Origin: Tribonema minus
Lineage: Eukaryota > Sar > Xanthophyceae > Tribonematales > Tribonemataceae
NCBI GenBank assembly: GCA_017506865.1
Contig: JAFCMP010000268.1
Span: 372,001 to 436,000 of the forward strand
Direction: 5' to 3'
Length of the DNA: 64,000 nt
Shown: positions 1 through 13,300 of the stretch, in pieces
Layout of the letters: each line of letters starts with the position of its first letter
Numbering within the stretch: position 1 is the first letter of the stretch
Position numbers and translations under genes: made by a program
Notes under the pieces: model-generated
The model's input: only the letters and a program-made list of their open reading frames with translations
Databases searched by the model: none
What the model was told of the DNA's origin: nothing

Positions 1-117
1 CTATAGTCAGTGTGGCTGCAAGTGAGTAGTCAGTACGGCCGCTCAAGATGGAGCTACCATGTTGCATTGTCGCTGCGCCCTGTTCAGGCATGCATGCATA
101 CAGTGTAGCCGCCTGTC

Positions 118-235
118 GAGTGCAGTGCGTACCGCAACTGTTCCAATGGCTGATCCTTGACATTTTGCAAATCTGTAGAGTGCAGTGCATCCCGCAACTG
201 TCTCAATGGCAAAAGCTTGACATATTGCAGGGGTG
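118..235. repeat. Tandem repeat, about 60-bp unit, two copies
   Basis: Two successive units share GAGTGCAGTGC, CCGCAACTGT and CAATGGC, offset by about 60 bp. The unit has diverged by several substitutions. It lies in what is probably intron or downstream sequence of the kinase gene. No coding exon was recognised in 1-1019. Confidence 0.6.
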
Positions 236-439
236 TGGCGTGTATTCTGCTGTGGCGTTGGCAGTGATTAAGAAGCCATTGCAGTACCAGCCAATCACGA
301 AGACTGTTGACTGGCACGTCACCTGCTCTCCTCGCTCCTGATTTAAACCTCAACTTGCACTGTTGCAATTGTCTGAGCGATGGCAATGGTCAGAAGCAAT
401 CACTGCCGCGCACTGCTGCTCACAGCAGCGAACTCCTGT

Positions 440-897
440 CTCCTTGTTGGCTCCCGCTGCAGCACGACCATTGCCGAGCACTGCTGATGAGCGCGCACTT
501 AGTTTTAGGGTTTAGTCATCAAATCTCTTCTGTGCGCTACCGTTGAGCACTGCTCTACATTTCTCACATCGCTAGGACCCTAACTCTACGCTAACCTCGT
601 CCCTTCATGCTGGGGCTCGCGCTGAGCACTGTTACCATGTGCAGACTGCTCACCTGCTCACCTTCATAAAGGTCCAAAAGATCACTGCCGACACGGGCGG
701 ACCGCTAACCCCAACCTTAACCCTCAGGTCAGCCTCAATCTAATTTGTTAGACTTGGCCGTCACCTCTCGCCTCCAGCTGCAGCACTGCCGGCACGGTCG
801 GAATGCGAACCCTAACCCCCAAGCCTAGCATCAGCTTTCGCTGGTTTCAATTAAGCGGTGTTGATTCGCATGGACTGGTCCCTTTTCATCGGCTCCC
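440..897 (-). repeat. Weak echoes of the kinase exon-3 donor region
   Basis: Short stretches at about 440-475, 603-670 and 866-897 resemble plus-strand sequence 1000-1041, which covers the donor of kinase exon 3 (motifs TTCAT.GGCTCC.GCT and TGCTCACCTTCAT). They lie on the intron side of that donor, as in the stronger examples elsewhere in the window. Similarity is low, so some of it may be chance. Confidence 0.35.
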
Positions 898-1019
898 GCT
901 GCTGACACTTGCAATCTGACCACTTTGACCCTTCTGAATCCTGACACCCCCAACCGACCTAACCATTTTTCGGCTGTAACTGAGCAATGTCGACTGGCGC
1001 ATGGCTGAACACTGCTCAC

Positions 1020-3025
1020 CTTCATTGGCTCCAGCTTAGCATACGGCGCAAACCCCTTGGCCAGCTCCAGCGCTGTTATCCCCAGGCTCCAAATATCCGC
1101 ACGCTGGTTGTAGCCGTCTACCTGCTCCATGACCTGCGCGGCAGTTACGGGCAGTCACGGATGCAGCGCTGAGCGCTGCTGCAGCAGCAGAAACGGCCGC
1201 GCGCTGCGCTGACAGCAGAGGACAGAAATGGAGTGTCCGCTGCTGGCAAGTTGCAGAAAGACGCTTGCACATGGACTCTGAATGCGGTGATGTGGTGTTG
1301 TTGTTTCTATTGCTGCGTAAACGTTGGCTAGAGACAGGGTGAATGGCACTCTCCGGTGCAGCGACCATAGAGCATAGGAAACGGACTGCCAGCACTGCAG
1401 TGCAGCATCGAACATTGCATGTTCCAATGGCACAAATGACACAGGACATCTATCGCGTCCGCTCAAAGATCCGCGCCACAAAGCCCAATGCCACACTGGT
1501 GATAGTAAAGCCCGCATACACATATCCTATCCATACATCATGTATGATGATTTGTGGCAGGCGTAGACTGTCGCTGCCTTGGCGGCAGAGCTACATGGGA
1601 TTGAGCCATCAGTGCAGGGCTGTCTTGACACAAGGCGGAGCCAACAAGGGGGCGGGAGGTGTTGTGTGCGCAAGATGCCATGCCCACAAGAAGTGTACTA
1701 CGAATGTACTGTTCTGTACTGGATGATGCTGATCTGAGCAAAAGACACAAAGCCAGTGCGCAGGTTTGTATGAGGCGCCTCTCAAGGACGCCTTGAGACA
1801 GCAGTACCACTGGTTGTGTCACAGGATGCAGAGTGCTATCTGCTCAGCACGAACGGGTTATCATGCAATGCATTTCAAGTGTTCTTCAAACGCTGTGAAC
1901 CTGACAACGATCAACCACAGAACCGTGGCAGCAGCAGTACTGTAAAGAGTGTTTTTCTACGTTGCTGTGCACCAACCAGCAACACCAGCTGCGCTTGTTA
2001 GTGAACTTGCGTGACTGATCTCCGCAGCTGTGGCGTCCTGAGCAAAGGTCAAAGACGCCTCAACCCTACTTCAAGTCACAGACCAGACATCAACAAACGC
2101 TGCCCCGCCAATTGCGCCTAGTAGGCAGCTCTGAATACGTACAGTGAGCAAGTGTTCTGCGCTGCACTCAGTCTCAATTCAATTACCTGGCAGTTACATT
2201 CAAAGAAGCAGCTCACCTCTGGTGCCATCCAACATGGCGTTCCCACGAACGTCTTAGTGGTGGATCGCCGGTTCCCATAGCCTATCAACCAGCCCGCAAC
2301 TCCAAAATCCGCCAGCTGCACGCGCCCATCGCTGCTCAACAGAATGTTTCCCGCCTTTATGTCCCTGTGAATCTGCCCATTTTGGTGGAAATACTGCAGG
2401 CCGCACAGGGTCTCCCGCAGAATATAGGCTATCCAATCCTGAGAGGGGGAAAGGTGACAACAGGCGTAGTGATGAAGCATCAGTGGAGGTTGCATCGGTT
2501 ACAACAACTGCTTCACAGCCACTCAGGCGAATAAGGCCATGCCAGACCTGCAAAAGCGATGAGCTGCCTATTGCGGCATGGTGCAAACGACGTGATGGCG
2601 GACCACCTTGCGCTCATGATCGGTGCATATAGGCTAGCCATAGTTGCAATCACCTCTTTCATGCCCCCAGCGTTCCCCATCCTCTTGGAGACGCTCATGA
2701 CATGGAAGCAGGAGCCTTTGTCCAACAGCTCCATCACGAGCCAAAGCTGGTTGCCGTGCACGAAGGAGCAGTAGCAGCGGACGACATTAGGGTGGTCGCA
2801 CAGCCGCATGACGTTGACCTCCTGCCTGATGTCCTCGAACGCATGGGTCACGTTCTCTAGATCCATGATCTTGATAGCCACGGGCTGGTTTCTGTCGAAG
2901 CAGAAGGCCTTCCACACTGTGGCGAAGGCGCCCTGCCCTATCTGCTTCTCCAGTTCATAGCCCTCCGCAGTGCAGGGCCACGAGCTGTCATCGGAAGCCC
3001 GGCTGCTAGGAGCAGCGGATGCCAT
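1020..3025 (-). CDS. Ste20-type kinase of the OSR1/SPAK (GCK-VI) group, N-terminal part
   Basis: Serine/threonine protein kinase. Three exons are visible: 3025-2654, 2438-2217 and 1133-1020, 408 nt or 136 codons, all joining in phase 0. The start is the ATG at 3025 in a strong context (CACCATGGC). Exon 1 holds the glycine loop ([12 protein letters not shown]), the VAIK lysine and the hinge ([12 protein letters not shown]). Exon 2 holds the catalytic loop ([11 protein letters not shown]), the DFG motif and the activation segment [12 protein letters not shown], characteristic of OSR1/SPAK and plant BLUS1-like kinases. Exon 3 holds [23 protein letters not shown]. Family members act downstream of WNK kinases or in blue-light signalling; which role applies here cannot be told. 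The C-terminal lobe and any CCT-like tail lie beyond the left edge. The hinge is followed by an insert ([10 protein letters not shown]). Confidence 0.9.
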
Positions 3026-4302
3026 GGTGCGGCCTCCCTGTTGTCAAAGCTTTGCTTTGCGCCGCCGCAGCTGGCGCGGCCTCCGAGAGACCTGCAAGGC
3101 TGAGAATCTGGCCCAAACCCAGTTCAAGCTCCTCGCCTGCGCCGCCACCCCTGCCACGAACGGCGGAGTCTCCTTCCTTAACTTGCCTCTCACACCGCGC
3201 TTCGCACACCCTTTCCTGTCTTTCTTTGATCAGATTGCTTTTTTTTTCTCGCGATACTGTTGGCGTCGGAACCCTTTCGAACAAATGAATCAACCACCCG
3301 TGAAAGTGAAATTCGTGTGCACAAGCATCTGAGGTTCCCGCTCTATTGAGTACATGTCATGCAAGAGCAAACATGCATCGCATTTCTGATTGGCTGCCAC
3401 CACAACAAGCACAGAGCACACACACAACACTGACAGAATAAACTTGTCACCCGGGCAAGTAATCATGAATGTAAGAACACGTTGGAAGGAGTCCACCGGG
3501 GACAAAGCAACAACCAGATATTGCAGAAGCGACATTAAGTAAACAGTGGGTGGGGAGCGCGCAGGGGCGAGCTGAGTGCTGCAGCTGACAGCCGAATAGC
3601 GCTGCATCGCCAGCGCCGTCGCCAGTTACATCCTTGCTCAGCAGCGCCAGTTCGGGGCAGCAAATGCCCTGTCGCGACGTGGTGGCACTACATCCTTACA
3701 CACGCCGATAGTCTGCGGCGTTCCTTGGAAACACACAAGTGTGGCCCCTCACGTTTGAAAATCAAAATCGTTGTGCCGGCGGCAGTTTATGGGATGATTG
3801 CAAGCCTCTACATGTCCGGCCGGGCTGTGCGCAGTGCGCCCCCGTTCCCCCCCTCCTCTTTCCCCCCGCACGCCGCTGCAGCTGAAGCTGCATGCGCGGT
3901 GGAAGCCACTGTCAGGGGGCGTGCAGAGGTGGGGGCGGGGGAGGGGGGCGAGGGGACACCCCTAGCGCTAGGGTTAGGACACGCACCCGGAAACTACACC
4001 AACGGCGGCAACAGCCGCCTCCTGCCTCTTCTCTCGCAGAAAGCGTGAATGGTCTTCTGTCCGAGTTTGGAAATCGTGGATAGTCTTCTTTCCGCCCGTG
4101 TGCGCCCTGTGTTTGCAGCGGCGCCAGAGGAGCAGCCATGGGCGCGACACGTGCTGTTGAAGTGTTGGTCGCGCCGTTGCGTCGAGGCAGCTGCAGCGGA
4201 CGTTCCAGCTGCTGCATGTCAGAGGGGCCAAGGGAGCAGGGGGCGGAGGCGGAGCCTCAAACCCTACTTAAACCCTACTTGTAGGCGTTAGCGCCTGCCG
4301 GC
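3026..4302. other. Intergenic region between formin 3' end and kinase 5' end
   Basis: Both flanking genes are on the minus strand, so this stretch contains the formin 3' flank and the kinase promoter and 5' UTR. I see no coding exon. It includes an AT-rich, pyrimidine-rich strip near 3228-3255, a GC-rich low-complexity strip at 3838-3960, and a small telomere-like palindrome (CTAGCGCTAGGGTTAGG) near 3962. No clear TATA box was assigned. Confidence 0.6.
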
Positions 4303-7300
4303 TCAGGACAGGGGCAGGAACGTCGTCGAACGCAGGCGCTTCATGGAGGACATGTCGGTTGAGCGCTGCTTTCCCACGATGCCCGTGTAGCGCGGGTCGC
4401 CGCGGCTGCGCACGCGGCGGTGCGTGGCGTGGTGTTGCCGGCCTGAAGGGGGGAGCCGCGCGTACGATTTGGTCTGCGCGCACGGTAAGCATACGGACAG
4501 TAGGTGTTCTCAGTTAAGAAGGTACTTCAGTAATACTTATTTCAGAACGACACTAATTGTGGCACGACTAGTGTACACAATGGCGCACCAGCGGCTCTGC
4601 TACATGTTTACATGCCTGCGAGGACACGTTGGGCACTGTATCATTCGTCAGGGTTGGGGTTGAATTTAGACCCGGATGCAACAACCTCAACTGCGGCATG
4701 AGCGCAGCACCACAGCCGCGAGTCAAACACCCGTCAGGAGCGCCTCCTCTTTAGGCTCTCATCTCAAGTTCAACTTGAACTTCAGTGCTCCCCTTTCGGG
4801 GAGGCACGAAGCCACACTTGCGACGCTGCGAAACTGCCACGCGCAATGTGTCACAGGCACTCACCATGACCCCGTCGTTCACCATGAACGCGTGCGAGAG
4901 GCCCGTGTGGTAGCGGCTCAGCTCGCTGCCGCGCCGCCGCCCTCCGTGACCCCCCTGCACCCCCCCCTGCCGCGGCCTGTGAATCGCCACCTCCCTCGCA
5001 AGCCCCTCCTTGATCTCCTCATACTTAGCGGAGAGGGAGCCATGCTCCACCTCTTGCTCCAGAGTGGAGGTAACGCGGCGGTGGGGGACCGTAGGGGGCT
5101 TGGCGAAGGGCGGCCCCTGCAAATGGAGGTGCACCCGGGGGGGGGGGGGGGGGGGGGGGAAGATCAGGCCACGGCAGCAAGGAAAGGTCGGTGTGGTGTA
5201 CTTTATCAAAGTACTATGTGTGTATGGCGGTGCACGTGGTTCATACTTCTGTTTGCATACCTTGAAGTTCGTGCATGATGTCGACGTGCATGTTGTCATT
5301 CGGGCGATGTCGGGTAAAGTGATCGTCAAGGCACTTCAAGACTCTTGTCATGTTGATAATGCAGATTCTGGTAGCAAGCTTGACATCAATCATCTGAGCA
5401 TCATCACGCTTCTTCACGCCCTAAGCGAGAATGCATGAAATGCACATGACACAGGCTCGCGCAGTACGAGCATCTGCTGCAATGTCATGCGAAACAGTGA
5501 AGCCTGGGTACCTGCCCTTGCACCAACTCTCTGAAACTAGTAAGCGCAACTGCCAGAAGCGTGCAACTGCCAGCAACAGAAAGCAACTGACCTTGCCCTT
5601 GGCGGCTTGTTGCGCCTGCTGCTGCTCTTTGGTGGTGCGCGTCTTCTCTATTCTGCGGCGTTTGCGCTCGTCTTCCATCTGCCACTGGCGCACCTCGCGC
5701 GTCGCGCGCGTCAGCATGCCCACAAATGTGGCCTGCGTACCAAAACAACAAGCGATGTTGTTCTTGAATAAATACTGTGAAAAGGAGAAAGGGCAGAAAA
5801 AAACAAGTATCTAATAAAGTTAAAGATACACTTTGTCGTCATCTGCCGCGTGGCGCCGCGCGCGGATGAAGCTCCATATTCCGGCAGTCTGACTGACAGG
5901 AGTAACTAGAGATTCGCGCAAAACTGTCTTGTTCATCAAAGCGGGCTGGCTGCACACCGGCCAGCAATCAGCAGCAGAACAGGATCAGGCACCGCTAGTG
6001 CAATGGTACCACTCCCGCACTGACAGTTGCGTATCCTGCACAAACGGATGCTCGCATGCAAATTGACAGAAGCCTTTGCTGGTAAGCTGATCCCTAAATA
6101 CTGTAGATAGATCAAATACCACTCCCCAGCAGTTTCAAGTAAAGCTTGCTACGATTCTTCTCCGTAGTCGAGGGTACATAGGTACCATCACACGGGTGTA
6201 CATGAAAACCAGTTTACGTAGGTTGCAGTGCAACTGGGCTTATCGCGCAAACTGCAGATGAAGCACAACTCACCAGCAGCTTGAAGAAGGCCTTGCTGCT
6301 GGAATTGTAGCAGTCCTCGCCAAACTGCGCCGCCCAATCCATAGACCAAGCATCACAGGGCTCATTGCCCAGTACACAACAGTTCCGTCCTTCGAATGGC
6401 AGCAAACAAAGCACACAATGCGCCACTCACCAGGAGCTTGAAGAAGGCCTTGCTGCTGAGCTTATCGCCGTCCTCCCCAAACCGCGCCGCCGCCTCCTTG
6501 TACTCGGCAATGGCGCGTACGTGTGCGTCCTGCAGCTCCTCAAACCCTAGAAGCTGCACCTGCAAGAACCCCCGTGCCGCTTCGCAGAACCTGTCGTTGG
6601 GGGGCGCGCTGGCGTCCTCCTCTGTGAATTCCAGCTGCTCCTTGACCACTTTGAAGCCCAGTCGCAATTGGTTGATCTGTTGAGCAAGGGGGGGGGGGCA
6701 TGATTAGAACAGGTTATGGTTGATCAACTGCAGCAGTGGCCTGTGCGTCTGCAGTGCGCTGTGACAACCGCCAGAATTCCAGGACAAATTGCCTGACAGG
6801 ACATGCGAGGCACACCGCCTACGGCAGCACAGTTTGGTAGCCAACGAATGCTGTGATGCAGCAGGTGCTGACATGAATGGGCGCCAGGTCCTGAAGGTAA
6901 GTTGTGAGCGATCAAGGAATGGCTCAGATAGATACAGACTATGCGTCTGTAAACGTCATTGGTCCCTTGGCCGATTTAGAAAGCGCTTCACTCTATGCAC
7001 ACTGGTTCAAGCATGTGCAGGTTTTATCCTGACCCTGCCTATCCATGCAGAGGCTCCATTGCACGGTGTGCATGAAACAGCTCTCCTGCGCTGAGCCGGC
7101 GCCTGTTGCAGTTGAAGTACACCACTTGAACTAGGTCTCTTCAGGGACTTCAACTGTAAGACTGTACTCTTAAGGCTGTACATTAGAGGTGGCAGCGGCA
7201 CGGTTTCTCACGATCTTGAACATATGTTCTCACAGACATGCGTACCGCCTGTTGGACGTGTCAACGCGAATGGCCTTGCCAACACCGCCTCTGCCACATT

Positions 7301-10300
7301 ACTACAACCAATGTGAGGTTGTAGTAGCTGCCCTGATTAAGGTCAAACAGCAACACTGAAAAAAGCCCTGGTACCTACATGCCATGTGCAGACACATTTG
7401 TATGCATGCTCACACCCAAAGATGCATACATATACACACATACACAAGTTTGCACTGTAGAGGTTATGGCCTGTGACATATTAGAGCTCAACGACCTTTT
7501 TGATTCGTTTTCATATTTCAACACAGACATAGGCATACTTCAACACAGAAGTGGGGTTACGCACGCAATCTGCACAAGACAAACGTATATACTTCGTACC
7601 TGCTGTTGTAGCTCGCATTAACACATATATAGACTTTGAAGTATGCACTTCATGGATATAGGTCATGACATACTTCAACACAGATAGGACTTTGTGTTTA
7701 GTTCAACACACAAGTAAGCTCAAACCAACATCTACATACACAGATACATACTATACATACATACCTGCTGTTGTAGCTCGTCGAGGCCTATGGTCGCGGC
7801 CTCCTTGCAGTTCTCCAAGTCCTCCTCCAACTCAAGAACTTCCGGTTGAGACTGAGGTGGCAGGCAATGCACAGTAATAAAAGTAGATTGATTACCATTT
7901 GATCGTGTATGAACTTCCGGCCGGTTGAAACTGAGGTGGCAGGCAATAAACAGTAATGAATTAATTAGCCTTAGGTCGTCCATGAGGAACCACACAGCTA
8001 CATTGCGGTAGCAGGCATCGCGTACAAGTGTCTTTTAAAGTCATGATTTGGTAGCGCAGTGTGATGATGCAGTGGAGCGGAATAGTGCGCAGGTCTTTTG
8101 GCAGAGACAGTGCATGTGCAAGATTGGAAGGAAACTTCAACTACTCATAGTAAACTTGAATTGGTGCTCTTCGCGAACACACGCAAAACCACAAGTAGAT
8201 TGTAAACATCAAGTAGTTGAACTTGCCTCTTTTGCGTACTCCACTAGTACATGCAGCAGGGTCTTCTTCCTGTCGAGAGTCTTGACGGTCTCCAGCTGCA
8301 GCAGCGATGCCAGCTTGATACCCTTTGCATCTCCCTGGGAGGGGGCAGTAACGCATGTGAAGCATCAGAATCAGATGCTCCATGTTACAGTGCCGCGAAC
8401 ACAAGGGGATCGAAACTTCAAGCACGAAGTCCGACGATCTTGGGTGTGACTACACAAGGATGTGCACACCTACATGGGTAGTCCGCACGTACACCGGAAA
8501 GTGATACTACATGAAGCAAGGTCGAACTTCAACTTATGCGAGTCATTCATCATGCAGCAGCGATGCCAGCTTGATACCCCTTGGCGTCGCCTTAGGAGGC
8601 AGCAGCGCATGTGAAGCACACACGCCAAAGACCATTTCATTTCATCCTGTACTTTCCAGTGCGCCGTTGGGCGGCAAATATAACAATAAAACTCCAAACA
8701 TGCAGTCTGCAGACCTCTTGTGGCATCAACACCGCCAAAATCAAATGCTATGTCAAAAATACACTGTAATTGTAATGCCACCACCACTACCGCTGCCGCT
8801 GCCGCCGCTGCCGGTGCCGCCGCTGCCGCACTCCGCTGTCGCCGCTGCCATTAATGCATACTTGTGGGTGGTTCATAAGTTTATCATTGCATTTGAATTT
8901 ACCAACTGCTGGTGGTGATTTCCAGGCGTAATTTATTGGTTGCCAGGTGTGCATGATCAAGCTTCAGCGCAGCAACATCACATCTAGCGTGCCTTGAGAG
9001 TGCTCTCGAATGCACTGCAGTGGTTGCCAAGTCTATGTTGTCTAGCGTCCAACATGCAGGTCAAGGACAGCTGAAAAGGCTTCTCAGATCATCCTCTGCA
9101 TGAATACTTCGAATAAAATGGGATGCGGGCCAGCACCACGTGCGCACCTTGGAAGTGCCCTCGTTGAGGAAATTTCCCAGCGCCAGAACGATCTCGAGAA
9201 CCTTGGGCAGGTGCTTGCTCTCTAGCGCCTCCATCACCGCCATGTGTACCATCTTAACGCGCGCCTCTATGCGTTCCGCGTCCTCCACGTATGCGCGGAT
9301 GAAAATGGTGCTGTCCATGCGTGCCGTGTAGCGCGGAACTTTGGAGATGGCCAGGAGGAGCTGCGGGGGCACGATGAAAAGGGGGGGTTTGGCGTGACTC
9401 TGTCTCTTTTTTGAGAAAGTAGCAGCATTTTGGCGGCTGCTTATGATGCCTGATAATCACTGAATACATACGGCTGCTTATGATGCCTGATAATCACTGA
9501 ATACAGTTAGGAGCAGCACTTTGAGCATGGCTAGGAGTAGCTACGGGGCATTATGGGTAGGGGGAAAAGGGGGTCGAACGTAAGCCTTGAGAGAACGGCG
9601 GCATTATGGTATGGTTGTTCGTTACGGTGCCTGGTAATCACTGAATATACTTGGGAGCAGCAATTTCGAAATGGCCAGGGGTAGCTAGCTGTGGGGCGTG
9701 ATATATAGGGGGGAAATGGGGTTAGGCCTGAGCCTTTAGCGCGCAGCGGCACTATGGTACAAGCGTTCATTACGGTGCATGGTAATCGCTGAATATTCTT
9801 GGCAGCAGCACTTTGAAAATGGCCAGGAGTGGAGGAGCTGCGGGGTGCCATGGGTAGGAAAAGAAAGGCGTGCCATGGGTAGGAAAACAGAGGCCTGCGG
9901 GGAGAAACACACGCTTCAATGTACATGCACATACATGCACACATGGGCTGGGAACAGCGCAGCGCCCTGCAAGGCCGCCTGGGACGGGAATAAAACAAAA
10001 ACATAGAAACGATATCTGCGAGAGTCAATCGGCCCACCCACCCATTCTTTCACGGGGTCAGACAGTACAGTGCGGTGTCAGTTTCTTTTGTTGCTGATCG
10101 GCGAGCCACCAATGGCGCCCTGTCTCACAACCATACAACCATTCCTAACCCTAACCCTGTTCAAATGAGCGCTGTTTTGTAGTACTCAGGTTGCACTTGA
10201 AGTTATGCACTTGACGCTGCAGTTTGGTTGAGAGTGTTCGAGATCAGCTCCAGATCTTCTGCATGGCTGACTCAGTAATTCTGAACTGGAATGCCCAGCT

Positions 10301-13300
10301 TGCCGTGCTTTTGTAACACCACTTCCCTTCCTACACACGAGCACGTGTGTGTGTCTTGTTGCTGCCATGGCCCAAGCTCAGGCTCCTCTGCACAGTGATC
10401 TGCGCAATGTCAGGATTGCAACAACCCTACAGTAGGCCAAACCGTATAACCACCGCCTACCCTAATCCTAGGGTTAGGATTAGGATTCAAACCCCACCAG
10501 GTTTTAGGGTTAGGATTAGGGTAAGGGTTAAGGCCAAACCCTACCTGGGTAACCTCGTCCAGCTCTGAGGGCTCCCCTTTGTAGTTCTGGAGAGTCCTCA
10601 GGAGGGACGGATCGGGCGCCATTTCGCGTAGTGCCAGCAGATTATCCGTGGTGAGAGTCCTGTCGCTCATGGTGTAGATCTCCTCAATCACCTTTGCAGG
10701 CTGCAGGTGCAAAAGTGGCGTTTCAAATAAATTAGCAACTTAAAGTGCTGCTTTGTGGATCATGAGCAGGGTGACTGTGACAGGGCTCCTGCTGCTCATG
10801 GCGTAGATCCCTTCCATCACCCTTGGCAGGCTGCAGGGTGTGGAGAGGCAGCGCCACGAGAAAAATGGCAGTTGAACTAAAACCTGAAGTACCATATCGC
10901 AGGTTTGATGTTTGTGGTGCGGGCCCTGTCGCTCATCATGGAGGATCTCTTTAATCACCTTGGCAGGCTGCACTCGCAAAGAGGTAGCGCTTGCCGCGAT
11001 ACACAGAGGCGTCTTCTAGACCAATACTTCCAAGTTCAGATGCACTGGTGATCTCAGACGAGGGTCCGGTTGTGCACATCTATGGCCACTGCTGCCCTGA
11101 CCTTCTGGTCACGTGCTTTAAATCTGAATCGACTTCTGTGGCAGGTGTGGTGACAGTATGGACGGTATGTATACCAATCGTGTACATATGGAAACGAATC
11201 AAAAGATCGTAGAGCTCTAGGTGACAAGGAGTGGTTAGCCGCAAGTGCCTTCCACCAAACCGTGGTCGCCGCAGTTGCAGTCATTGGCCACAAGTCAAAC
11301 AGTGCCACCATATCCGCAGTTATCAAAAGTCTTCCGTGTGCAAGCTTTTTAGCATTTGAGGCATGGGTGTTCAGTACGGAAGATCTCACGTGTTCGGTAG
11401 GCCAGCTCCAGCTAGTAGCCCAAAACAGGAGGTGCAGCAGCTACTGACAGCGCTCTTGAATGCGCGTCGTGTAGAAGGTGGTGCGCGGGCTTTGCAGCGG
11501 CGTGCGGCGACGCGAAGGCTCCAGGTTCTTCAGCACATATATTATACTGCCATGCTCACCTTCATGCGCAGGCGCTTGACGATTGTGTGGCAGATATGTG
11601 TACATGCCGTATGGAGGGGACGTATATCAAATTTGTACCTACATGTACATACACATGCCACCATGCTCCACGGCTCACCTTAATGCGCAGCCGCTTTATA
11701 ATTTGTGGCAGATAGGGGTAAGTATATACCATACGGAGGGTATGTATAAAAAACATGGACATACATACTACCATGCTCCACAGCTCACCTTCATGCGCAG
11801 GCGCTTGAGTGCGATGCCGACGTTTTGCTTGGTCTTGGCGTCCAGAAGGGAGCGTGCCTTGGCCGCCTGCGCTGCTGCCTATTGTGTACAGTGGTGGCAT
11901 ATATGGGTAAATGGTTTGAATAACACACTATGAAAATGTGCATGTAGGGTAGGTATATGTGTCGGACGCAGGGTCTGGTCCCGCTGATGCTTGCCATACG
12001 CATCATACTCAAACGCAGCCTGCAGTGCACAGTGGCGGTGCATGTGGGTCATTGGGTACATATGAGTATAATAGGTATGAGGGGGGTACATAAATGTATA
12101 GCAAGCGCGGTCAGGGCACGAGACAACCAGGAAACGCAGAAGCGTCACTGGGCGCTGGCATTCGAATTGTGTCTTGGGTGTTGCTACGCCGTTGTAGACA
12201 TCCATAACCCAGTCCTCTACCTAACGCCTGACACTAACCCTAATGTACGGTTAACTTAACCCTAACCTCGCGACAGTACCCAAGTAAGCGATGCGCACAG
12301 ACCTTTTTTTCCCCGAGTGCACTCTGAGCTAAAGTTCACAGAATGCACGACCACCGACCTTGCTGATCTTGGCAGGCACAGCAGCGGTTTCCCCTTCTGC
12401 AGGGGGCTTCTCCTCAAAGGCATCGCGAAGCTTCTCAACCGGCAGCGGTACTGAGTTGGGCTGCAGCTCCGTGAACACGGTCTTCTCAAAGCTGCTGCGG
12501 GTGGGCTCCAGGGGGTCCCAGTGAACCAGGCGTCTCTTCTGCAGTGCTCAGGAGATGAAATACTTGAAGTTAGAGGACTCAACTGACAGATGTATCAATT
12601 GGACATGAAATTCGCAGTTGCGCTTGTGCAGTGCTCAGGAGAGAAAATGCTTGAAGTTGGATGGCTCATCTGACAGTGCGTAGCGTGCGGACACGAAGTG
12701 CGCAGCTGTAAGAGGCAGGCATCCAGCCCAGGTGAGGATCTATCATATCGGACTGAATAAATGTCAAGTAGACAAGGCAAGAGCCTGGCTAGCGAGTCGA
12801 ACAGCTGGGCTCCAGGGGGTTACAAACGCCGCTTCTGCTGTGGTCAGGAATGACGCAATTTGAAGTTTGACGACTCATCATGTTAGGTTAGCAACTGGGA
12901 GTGAACTGCACAGCTGTTGTAGGCTGGCGGGTGTGCGATTCAGGTCAGGAGCTAAAGTAATGAATAACAAAGGTGAAGTAGACAAGGTAGCCTGGCTAGC
13001 AAGTCAAAACAGCAGGGCTCTAGGGGGTCGATTGGACCAGGCGCCACTTCTGCAGTGCTTTGAAGAGAAAATACACGTGAAGTTCAGCTGAACATACCAC
13101 TTGTTCGACTCAACATACCACTGTTTAGTTGACACACTTGGCAGTGGGGAGAGAGCGGCGCAGACTTTAAGTCAGCACATGCTCTCAGATTGAGGAACAA
13201 ACTGAAGGAGGGAAATATACACTTCGGAAATAACTAGTCTGCATGTATGCGTATACACTCACCGGCCGAGCCTTGTTGCTCATCGCTATGGCAGCCTTGA

